Positions 55,000 to 64,000 of a stretch of DNA of 64,000 nucleotides are shown one piece after another. Source of the DNA: Pomphorhynchus laevis (Eukaryota > Acanthocephala > Palaeacanthocephala > Echinorhynchida > Pomphorhynchidae); NCBI GenBank assembly GCA_012934845.2, contig WNNJ02002872.1:62001-126000 (forward strand). The letters run 5' to 3'. Position numbers and translations under genes: made by a program. Numbering within the stretch: position 1 is the first letter of the stretch; each line of letters opens with the position of its first letter. A model generated the notes under the pieces. It saw only the letters and a list, made by a program, of their open reading frames with translations, did no database searches and was not told where the DNA came from.

Positions 55000-57900
55000 A
55001 TTTTGAAGACAGTGTCAATATTGTAACCTTCAATTTATTTTGTGGCCACGAAAAGCTAATGAAGCCACTTTTGCAATGATGAAAGATAGTTGGGCTCTTA
55101 TGTGTGTGATTGTGTCGCTGTAGCTTACCTTATTGCTATCCGCATTTCTTCTTGATAGTTGTTTTAAAGTGGTACTGGCCTTTGGTCCTATTCCACCGCA
55201 AGTTGAAAATATTAACGGGGTAAATATTCCACCGTCTATCCCATGTATTCGCTCCGCATCATTTGCGTTTTTTGCGTGTTTCGTGATACGTGAAAGCACT
55301 TGAAGGACCAAGAGAGTATGACGGTGCATGGTTATTAAATACACATATGTCGTAGAACGATCGCTCCATCATAATTCCGCTGGTTCCTGTGGATGATAAA
55401 TCGAGTCTCGCTGAGTGATCTCGTGTTGTGCTAGAATTTTCGAATGTGACTGAGTCAGGAACTGGTTGAAGTACGCACTCAACTTCGACTCTTCCTCATG
55501 CTTCCCTCACTATATCTGCCATAAAATCTCGCACGACATTGTGCGTTACAATAGGGACGCCCCCACTTTGCAGGATAACACATGTTGTGTACTACAAGGG
55601 CATCCACATGCACAAATACTCCTAGTATTTTGAGGTGTCCAACCATAGCAAACCGTAATCGCGTACTGAAAATCTTTGTGGTTAAGATAGCAAGAATCGC
55701 GGGCATATAGTTTTGTTGTAAGCCACGCAGATGCCCCTACGATCGAATTGTTTTCCATTATTTGCTTTGACGTAGTGTCTAATATATCAACTATTTGATT
55801 TTTCGTATTTTCAAGTATCTCTTTATTTTCTCGTTCTATTTGACCCGAAGTTACCTTCTGAATGTTTATTACCTCATTTATCGGTAAGTCAAGTTGAAAG
55901 GGTTCACACATTTTTATAGAATTTAAATAGTGATCAGTCGAGTTTACCACGGGATCATCTACACCTAATCCTCCTAATCTGGTAGGTAGTGAGTAGATAC
56001 GTGATATAAATACGCTTAAATTAATCACATGCAATATCTTAAGGATTAATTTATTCTCCATTATCAATTTTAAAGGCTCGTACAAATTCGATGGTACACG
56101 TTCTATGTATAAACGACCATTTAAATTTAAGTGACTTTGTGAGAAGGCAGTAAGCTACATGAGAATCTGTATCAGCTATGAGGCACAATTTTTTTAAGAT
56201 GAGGCACCAGCCACTAATCATGTGCTCTACCTTTGATACCATGTACGCTTCGGTGCCAACCCAACTCCCTAGTAAGCGAATCCCGTCGGTCTTAACATTA
56301 ACTTTATGAGATTCGAATAAGAGCATTTCCTCTGTATTAAAGTTCTCATGTACTAGTAAGTTACACTTTGCGGGATTTACATAGTACCCAAAATTCGGTC
56401 CAGATGCGATCAAAATTTTCCACGCTAAACTCAACTGGGGTATTGTTCCTACAAAGTATGCGTCATCGGCATACCATCGCTGATGAATTCCAGGTATGGC
56501 TTCTTTTATTTTTCGAATAAGTGGTAAGGTAGCAGCTGCAAAAGCCTACATTGCTAGAGGGTCACCTTGGGTGAACCCTTCGGTAGAATAGACTAACTCA
56601 CGATCAACGCATAAGCAAGATGGCTTTAAGTACTCATTTCGTAATATTTGCGACATAGATGGACAAACCTGATCTATATTTTTAATGCTAATTGCCGATT
56701 TACAAAATTAAACGAATTTTTGGCATCTATACTTAATACAGCCACCTCTGTTGATTCATTAAATAATCTTCTCACGGAATGCACTACAAATTCCGCTTCA
56801 CACCTTTGCCCTGCATACATTTGTTCCATTCCAGAAACAGACATAAGATTACTTTGAATAATTCGATTAATTAGCTTTACTGTAATACGACGCAATACCT
56901 CTCCTATACCAATCGGTCTGACACCGGGATTTTTATCTAACGGGATTAAGCGCGACGCGGTTAGCGCTCCTAAAAAGGAGGGGTGTATTTCTTCGGTTGC
57001 AATCTTTATAGTCATTGTAGCCACGTTATCTGCAAGTCTTTTTGATTCATAACCAAAGTTATTAAGAAAGCATTTCCACATTTTAGCATTTACTCTGGAT
57101 GGCCCTGCCGATCCCTGGAACGTTTTAGAGACCTTAATAACATCCTCTCCACTCATATTTAAAACTTTCACACTGTAATTAGTAGCGCATCCTTCAAGAG
57201 GGAATTAAATGATTTCACTCGAAATTAAAGGACCGCGCGGTGGATGTAACTCATGCAATTTATCTCGCACAGTCAAATCATCTATTTCACTATCTAAGCT
57301 AATCACGGTACCCCGATTATTCATTCCTGTATTAAGAATATTAGCTGCTTGTCTCAGCATACAATTTTTCACAAATTTTGGAACCGCTTTAATAATATCG
57401 ATACAACGATTGTTGGAACGTACACATTATATCCCTTGTAAATATTGTGTTTCGTAGAAAAGGTCAGTATACTGAGAATTTATCCATAAACTTATCCTCC
57501 TTTCGAGTGTTTTTCTCAACAATGATACCTTTTTTGAATTCATTTTCTGTAGGAGCAACTGACAAATAACAGTAAGTACTGTCAAAGATGGAGTGCCATC
57601 CGCTGTGCTCTCATCAAAATGTTCTACTAGATCGGCAATTAACCCAACAAAATCATTGCTGGCATTACATTTAGGTATAAAGAATAGATTTGGTCGCCGT
57701 AAAATAACTTTTTCGTAAATGTCCTGCGGAGATAGTTGATTTCTATGGGTGGAAACCTGCTTAGGATCATTCATACTGGAATCTATTAGGCCATTCGAAT
57801 GCTGGCACGATTGCGATTTATTGGAGATAGGATCGATCGTCACCAACGGTCGCCTAATGTTGCCTACTGCTAAAGGAATATTAGGGGTTGATAGACAACA

Positions 57901-58030
57901 ATTTGGAGCTGCGCAATTTATACACTGTCTGCCTGCTTTAGCACAACTACATCTCAAGCACTTAGCTGCATTTATGTTGCAGTTGCAGCATTTGATAGTG
58001 GACGCAGGAATACCTTTAGGTATGCGTAAG
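55000..58030 (-). mobile_element. RLE-LINE copy 3, near full-length RT plus restriction-like nuclease
   Basis: Minus-strand non-LTR element, about 3 kb. Cys-rich N-terminus (CSCAKAGRQCINCAAPNCC, about 57950-57895). N-terminal domain 57957-57427 ends LLRKTLERRISLWINSQYTD. RT follows: GVRPIGIGEVLRRITVKLIN (about 56930), EVAVLSIDAKNSFNFVNRQ (about 56720), TQGDPLAM (about 56560), QRWYADDAYFVG (about 56465). Post-RT: GIRLLGSWVGTEAY, then LPTRLGGLGVDDP (about 55960). Cys-His knuckle: CACGCPCSTQHVLSC (about 55590). A PD-(D/E)xK-like nuclease: SARLDLSSTGTSG, RSFYDICVFNNHAPSY, YHETRKK (55450-55270), and a C-terminal block FTPLIFSTCGGIGP. A few frame changes or stops break it. The layout equals R2/NeSL-type LINEs, but the RT motifs (PIGIGEVLRR, DAxNxFN) differ from R2 as I know it, so the clade is left open. 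Confidence 0.8.
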
Positions 58031-58186
58031 ATTATATATTTAAACTAGTAAAGAGTGCGTACTAAAACCATCTTAAATCGACAAGAAAATGTTTTTGTTC
58101 AGAGACTACAACCCTCCGCAAGTTTGGTCGGAATTGAGTCGTTGTCGTTTAATTGTAAGTCTTTATAACCAACATCTTTTTAACCA

Positions 58187-58676
58187 GTCGTCGATGGTCG
58201 TCGATGGATGTCGTCGATGGATGTCGTCGATGGATGTCGTCGATGGATGTCGTCGATGGATGTCGTCGATGGATGTCGTCGATGGATGTCGTCGATGGAT
58301 GTCGTCGATGGATGTCGTCGATGGATGTCGTCGATGGATGTCGTCGATGGATGTCGTCGATGGATGTCGTCGATGGATGTCGTCGATGGATGTCGTCGAT
58401 GGATGTCGTCGATGGATGTCGTCGATGGATGTCGTCGATGGATGTCGTCGATGGATGTCGTCGATGGATGTCGTCGATGGATGTCGTCGATGGATGTCGT
58501 CGATGGATGTCGTCGATGGATGTCGTCGATGGATGTCGTCGATGGATGTCGTCGATGGATGTCGTCGATGGATGTCGTCGATGGATGTCGTCGATGGATG
58601 TCGTCGATGGATGTCGTCGATGGATGTCGTCGATGGATGTCGTCGATGGATGTCGTCGATGGATGTCGTCGATGGT
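58187..58676. repeat. 13-bp perfect minisatellite, about 37 units
   Basis: Unit gtcgtcgatggat repeated with almost no variation; only the first (about 58187-58200) and last (58665-58676) units differ. As 13 is not a multiple of 3 and no frame of the unit contains a stop, all six frames are open. The plus-strand open frames at 58089-58784, 58204-58695 and 58208-58681 are by-products. It lies between RLE-LINE copy 3 and the right inverted-repeat arm. Confidence 0.95.
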
Positions 58677-58944
58677 TGTAGTCTTTGTATGTTAATTATT
58701 TTGTATGTTAATTATTTTATTTTGTTAATTATTTTATGGGCGATTCCAACCCTCGTCCGAATTGAACGGATGCTTTCGCTGTAAGTGAAGTTACGGCATG
58801 AAGAAATTAGCATAGCAATTCTCTTCAGAAGGAAGGACGCGGACGGACTCATACAGCCATTTGCAGCAAAGACCACAGGGATAAAATACGCCTTCTCAAG
58901 CCTCGTAACTCGTTCGCCGTACTTGGCACTTTTCCGATGCTCTT
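58677..58944. other. Unassigned spacer between minisatellite and right arm
   Basis: Three copies of a tgttaattatttt-like unit (58690-58735), then a GC-richer stretch without recognisable coding. Confidence 0.5.
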
Positions 58945-60409
58945 GTCATTTATTAAAGAAACCTTTAATTTAATTTAGATGCAGGCTGCTACCTAATTTA
59001 CAAAAATATACATGATTAAACAACATAGAAACAATATAATTAAAAACAATTATGTTTCACAATAAAATAATTTGATATAGATATAATTATCAAGAGATAA
59101 TTAAATCTTAAATGTAAAATTGATATTTAATACGTGTACCTTTACTTACAAATACTCAAATTGTTAGAAATTTTTTGAATTTTAACAGCAATAAACTAAG
59201 AATGCAGACAAAGTAATGTAAAACAAATTGTGACTTTAACGGAATAATAAAAACCTGCTCGCCAAAATATTTTAACTTCGTTTCCATAGGGTAAATCTGT
59301 GCTAGTTATTATCGCTTTTTAACTTTAATTTTCATAACTTATAAGATATTAAGTTATTGATAATTTTTCAAATAAACGCATACTTTTAATTGCATTATTA
59401 AAAACAAATTTTGAAGAATTTAAACATTTCGATCAACTAAATTTAAATTTGACTAGCGAATGTATTATTGAAAAAATGATTATTTAAGAAGTAAGAATTT
59501 ACTATTATTTTTTGAACACAATTTAAGGCATTATATCAAGTCATTAAAAGGCGTTATTATTTCGATAATTAAATTGTTAACAAATTAAAGAATCAAAATA
59601 AAGACAATTGACTTTTCAAAATATTAAGCCAAATATAAAGTTACGGATGACCTTTAAAATTATAGATAATAGAATAACGATAGTAAGGTTTCAAGTCTAT
59701 GTGTTGAAAATTATAATTACATAAATTAATGTTACATTTAATAAGCATTTCTCATAAAACGCAAACAAAATTTTATTTATAAGTGGCCATTTCAGAGTCG
59801 GCATGCCAGAAAATCCCTTTTATTGTCATTGCACTTGATGTACTTGAAAAACATCGAAGATACCCAAATACAAAATGAACTAATTAGACAAAAGAGCCGC
59901 TTTATTGTAATGTTTTATAACAGAGTGTTGGACACCAAACTGAGTGGTAACGTGTGAACTGTTAATGCGATTGATACAGTGCACTATTGGTGTAAATACG
60001 CATTGACACTATTTCCGGCTTTGTTCACATCGACGACAACTACGTCACATTTGAGCTCAACTCAAATGATTGTTATTAATAAACTTAGATATTAGTTATT
60101 TTCGATCTGAAATTTCCTTAAAACATTTATTTAACGCACGCTTATTGCTAAATTTATCTTATATGACCTTTAAAATATTAATTTTTGTATCCAAATAAAT
60201 AAAATTACTATTTGGGAATAATATTTTGTATAAAAATAATTATTTATTTTTACAAATTAACACTCTTTAATTTATTTATTTCGGTTCTTCAATTTTATAA
60301 TTTTTTGATTTGTCAAATAATAACATAAATTACATATACACGTAATAAAATGACGTTAAATATAATACAATGAAATGATTAGAATAGACGATGTATAAAA
60401 ATAAGGATT

Positions 60410-60516
60410 AGATGTAATCAAGAGGAACGGTTATGTTATCAGGTTTCTACCACAATTCATCGACCTAGAATAGCAGCGAGGCAAAATACATGCTAACGAC
60501 GAATTTTCTCAGATGA
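60410..60516 (-). ncRNA. Structured 3' element of the PLE family, right-arm copy
   Basis: Counterpart of 34573-34690; differs at a few bases (for example GGTA for GGCC before GAAAC on the minus strand). Confidence 0.45.
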
Positions 60517-60699
60517 AATGTAATTATCCAGTATTTTATTCTAATACAAAGTATATTATTTATTATCAATAAAAAATTTCGCTTAATAATTTAAATTAAT
60601 TCTTTATAATATTTTATTGATTTGTAATTTTAATATTTTAATAATATTTTTGATTTATAACTTATCCATTATAAGAAATAGCAAAAATTGAAAATTAGC

Positions 60700-61385
60700 A
60701 GAAAAATATAAAATTTATAATTTATTATCCATAAAATTTTTCCGCTAATGATTTTAAATATATTTTTTATATTATTGTGTTGATTTATAAATTTAACTAT
60801 TTTCTGTGTCATGGTATTTTTATAGTAACCTAGTTTAAAATATGCATCGATTATATTATTTTAATGATTTTGAAGAAAGCCAATATCATTACAAATTGTT
60901 GCAGAACTGCTCATGAGCAGAAATGCTCATGAGCAGAAATGCTCATGCAAAAATATGTTTTTTGTAAATTTAAATATGTCATCTTTACGATATAAATTAA
61001 TAGTAGTTTTAGTTAATGTTAATTTAATGTTCGTATCTAGATATACACCTTCTTTATCATTAATATTGGTTTTGTTAAGAATAAGGCTTTCTGGATAAAT
61101 TTGTTCACTAATTGAATAAAAATTATTAGAATTAAATACACATGTATCATCAATGTATCGAAACATATATTTCATATATTTATATTGTTTAGATTTAGTT
61201 TTTACACAGTTATGAACAAATTCATATTCTATAAAGCTTAAAAATAAGTCAGCTATAATTGGGCTACTATTACCACCCATTAGAACACCTTTTACTTGTC
61301 TAAATATAGATGTCCCTACTTTTAAATAATTTTGATTTATCAAAATATTTAAGGATTCTATTAATTCAATTAATTAACCGGATCT
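60700..61385 (-). mobile_element. PLE C-half copy 7 (right arm)
   Basis: Frame 61343-60927 (138 codons) reads through the region that is broken in the left-arm copy: [55 protein letters not shown]. It shares the gagcatttctgctcat duplication (60912-60945) with the left arm, so both come from one ancestor. Confidence 0.75.
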
Positions 61386-63330
61386 ATTAATAGGATTCTA
61401 TTAGTTCAATCCATGCATTCACTTGATGGTTATATTTTTGTTAGATGGCCGTTATAGTTGTATATCTATTTAAATAATAGAATAATTTTTTATTATAGCC
61501 TAGATATTAAAAAAATCTTTATATTAAAAATTATATATTAACATTTATTTACCAATATTTATATAATTACAACATCACTAAACGGAAATTTTAAATGCTT
61601 GTATTTTATATTTTAAATTTGTTTATTTAATGTGGCTCGCAAATAAATACTATTTGCTTAGAATTAAAGAAATGCAAACACAATATTAATTCGACAATTT
61701 TGTGTTCTGAATTCAAGATATATCTTAATATAAATTCATGTTGACACAATAACTATAAAACTCTATGATATATACATTTTTCCTTTTTATGTGAAATGTT
61801 ATCATAAAAATGGAAAATTTATAAGTGTTCAAGTTAATTAAAATTACATTGAAAATGGTTTGGCTTAGAAACCGAAATATTGGTTTTAACAATAATGTTC
61901 TGTCGGCCGATGCATTTTCTTCTTTCAACAATAATGTGGACCGACATCCTGGACTCTCCTTCAAATTTACAAAAATAATAATTTCCACATTAAAGTATGT
62001 ATTCACCAAATACGTGACTTAGTCAAGAAGTTAAACAATTTTAATAAACACGAAAAAATACATTTAAATTTCATGTAAAATAAGGTATTTAAAAAAATCA
62101 ATATTTTAAATAAAATGCTTTTATAGAATTATACGCATATTTTATATTTATCTTACAATTACTATTAAACAGAACATTTCTTGCAAGTTTCTATTAATAA
62201 AAACACTTTCACGACTTGGCCTTTAAACAAAATCACAAGAGACCTTGTTTATTTAATTAACAAAACTATTAGGTTACTTTATTCATTGTTGATTTTATTT
62301 AGCATAGTAGATGGCAAGTGTCCCACCCTCTTTAACATAACTAATTGCGTTCAACGTAATTTCACGCTTTATTGTATAACACAATTTAATCGACTATCAA
62401 AACAAAATAAACACGAATATTTGTAAGTGTTTTAAGTTACTTATACTGCTCCTATTCTGGTTTCACAGTGGATTACGCATATCGCTTTGTCCGATGCTTT
62501 TACAATTACGTTGTCCTGTTCAATTATCGATAAAGCATTTATTATCATTGTTTGTTCAAAATAAACCATTTAATCTGGCGTGAAATATAGTGTCTGTATT
62601 ATATACTTGCTGTAAAGTTGTAAAATGTTTACATCTAATGTTCGATACCTACAAGGAAAATTTGTTAAATTATAGAGTTTACGTTTCTAGGAAAAATACC
62701 TAATTACAATTGACTATACTCTTATAATTAAAATATGGTCATAAAATACAACTTCTTTACATGATGATTAAAATATTTATGTGACTTTTGAAAATGTGAC
62801 CAAAAAATATAATCATTGTTTAATTAATTAGAATTCAATAAGCCTGCTTAATTTTACATATTCTTACATATCATTATATTTTTAGAAAATAATTTAGCAA
62901 TTTAATCGATTGGGAAGCATACTGTATATGCAGCTAATTTTAATGTCGAAATAAAATAAGAATGGATTATTAAAGTTCTACTTTACAGATATATATTTTC
63001 GAGCCATGTGGATAAAGTTGTTAACAGAAGAAAAATGAATTAAAGCATTAATGTTTTGATCTTAACAATTCATGTTAAACGTTGATAATTAATCATTCAC
63101 ATAAGAAGAAATCTTAAATATCAATACGTAAATTTATAAAATAAATAATCTTTACTGTATTCGTTCAAATCTATAAATTATAGTAACGTATTTAATATAA
63201 GCGCATAATCATATATGCATAGGACTGAATACTCGATGCATAATATAAATTATTATAGGATAATTTAAATAACTAAAACTAAATCAATAAGCTGATATTA
63301 TCGAATTCTTATAGATTAGGTTATTGTTTA
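61386..63330. other. Unassigned 2-kb core between PLE halves in the right arm
   Basis: Mirror of 31761-33714, including frames at 61725-62009 (-), 61825-62022 (+) and 62181-62426 (+). No domain recognised. Confidence 0.45.
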
Positions 63331-63985
63331 ATTTGCAAATAAAAATATTTTTTGCGAAATGTTTCATTCAATATTGAAGCATCTTTCACTGTTCCTTTAT
63401 TTTTGCTTCCAATTGTTAAAATTCACATGCTGAATAGGTAGAATACGGTATAGGATAAACAATCCGACTCCAACAAAAATTAAATTCATAATTTAAATGC
63501 CTGAACGTCCTCAATTTCAAATCGCCTCACTCATCTTCCTCTTAGAGAAGTGAAGAGGATTTAAATGAGACAAACCCCATTATATCCATCTTGATCTTAC
63601 CGTCTTGTAATCCTAGCTTAATGCTCACTTAGATCAGCCATCCTGCAAAATTTATGATATCATGTTCCACTGATCTAGTCATAAGTTCTCATTAGCATAA
63701 GTCATGTTATATAGTATAGTTTTATTATCTGATTCAACCTTTATTCTCTTTTAATCCATTACAGTACAATGACTTGTAATAATTGTTTCTAAACTTAACT
63801 CACTACGTTCATATGTTGTGTTTACATTTAAATCATTAGAATTAACTTCTTTCATTAGTATATCATAATAAAGCTTTTTGCATATGAAGACAAAGTTATT
63901 ACTAGCTTTATCCATAGTTGTTATTATATAGTTATGCTTTAATTAAGTAAGTTCTGTATACATATCTTTATTAATTTGATCTTTC
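63331..63985 (-). mobile_element. PLE N-half copy 5 plus fused 390-bp segment (right arm)
   Basis: Mirror of 31085-31760: N-half (63985-63710) with TTMDKASNNFVFICKKLYYD, followed by the 390-bp segment (63700-63331). The sequence upstream of the N-half (63976-64000) matches the 5' flank of PLE copy 1, not that of the left arm. Confidence 0.65.
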
Positions 63986-64000
63986 ATTTTGTCTTTTGAG

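Larger units (their letters stand above)
58945..63975 (-). repeat. Right arm of the long inverted repeat, about 5.0 kb
   Basis: Reverse complement of 31113-36222. The inner end (58945-59110) is diverged with indels. From about 59110 to 63970 it is about 98-99% alike by eye. The match to the left arm stops near 63975, where sequence becomes like the flank of PLE copy 1 (24797-24822). Confidence 0.9.

Noticed and set aside
58187-58676. CRISPR array
   Set aside because: Units are contiguous and identical with no spacers, in eukaryotic DNA.
58089-58784. Repeat-protein ORFs over the minisatellite (up to 231 codons)
   Set aside because: They arise only because the 13-bp unit has no stop in any frame; flanking sequence gives no gene structure.

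Overview
The window is AT-rich metazoan DNA dominated by decayed retroelements, with one clearly recognisable host gene. That gene is a three-exon zinc-finger gene of the Zic/odd-paired family (38840-46046, + strand). GT-AG introns, many non-LTR retrotransposon families, Ty3/Gypsy relics and Penelope-like (PLE) fragments all point to an invertebrate, perhaps an arthropod. The species cannot be fixed from sequence alone.

Layout. 1-12.6 kb is a higher-GC pile of LINEs. It holds LINE-A (CR1/L2-like) copies at 1-2870 (+) and 9600-12210 (-), the latter split by an inverted LINE-A 3' end. It also holds a head-to-head pair of LINE-B copies (Jockey/I-superfamily-like, ORF1 with CCHC knuckles plus EN-RT ORF2) at 3519-8975, apparently nested in a Jockey-like LINE whose RT pieces lie on both sides (2890-3490 and 8995-9240). 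13.7-23 kb holds three old Ty3/Gypsy relics. 24.8-31 kb mixes PLE fragments, LINE pieces, a truncated RT+nuclease LINE (RLE-LINE, 27.24-28.67 kb) and an intact unknown ORF with an acidic 91-residue tandem repeat (29608-30459).

31.1-36.2 kb and 58.9-64.0 kb are the two arms of a long inverted repeat of about 5 kb. The arms look about 98-99% identical over most of their length but are clearly more diverged at their inner edges. They enclose a 22.7-kb spacer containing the whole Zic-family gene. The gene's introns carry more PLE pieces in both orientations, and a diverged duplicated 90-bp block. After the gene come about 4 kb of AT-rich DNA with foldback and palindromic sequences, two more RLE-LINEs (50.27-52.0 kb +, 55.0-58.03 kb -) and a perfect 13-bp minisatellite of about 37 units (58187-58676).

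The most unusual signals are four. First, the inverted repeat around the Zic gene, with a sign of arm-to-arm homogenisation. Second, a recurrent structured element of about 105-125 nt at the 3' end of the PLE copies, with an outer stem showing compensatory changes and a possible nested pseudoknot. Third, the swapped Cys-Cys spacing of fingers 4 and 5 in the Zic-like protein. Fourth, the single-exon acidic-repeat ORF. All identities were made by eye from motifs; no database search was run.
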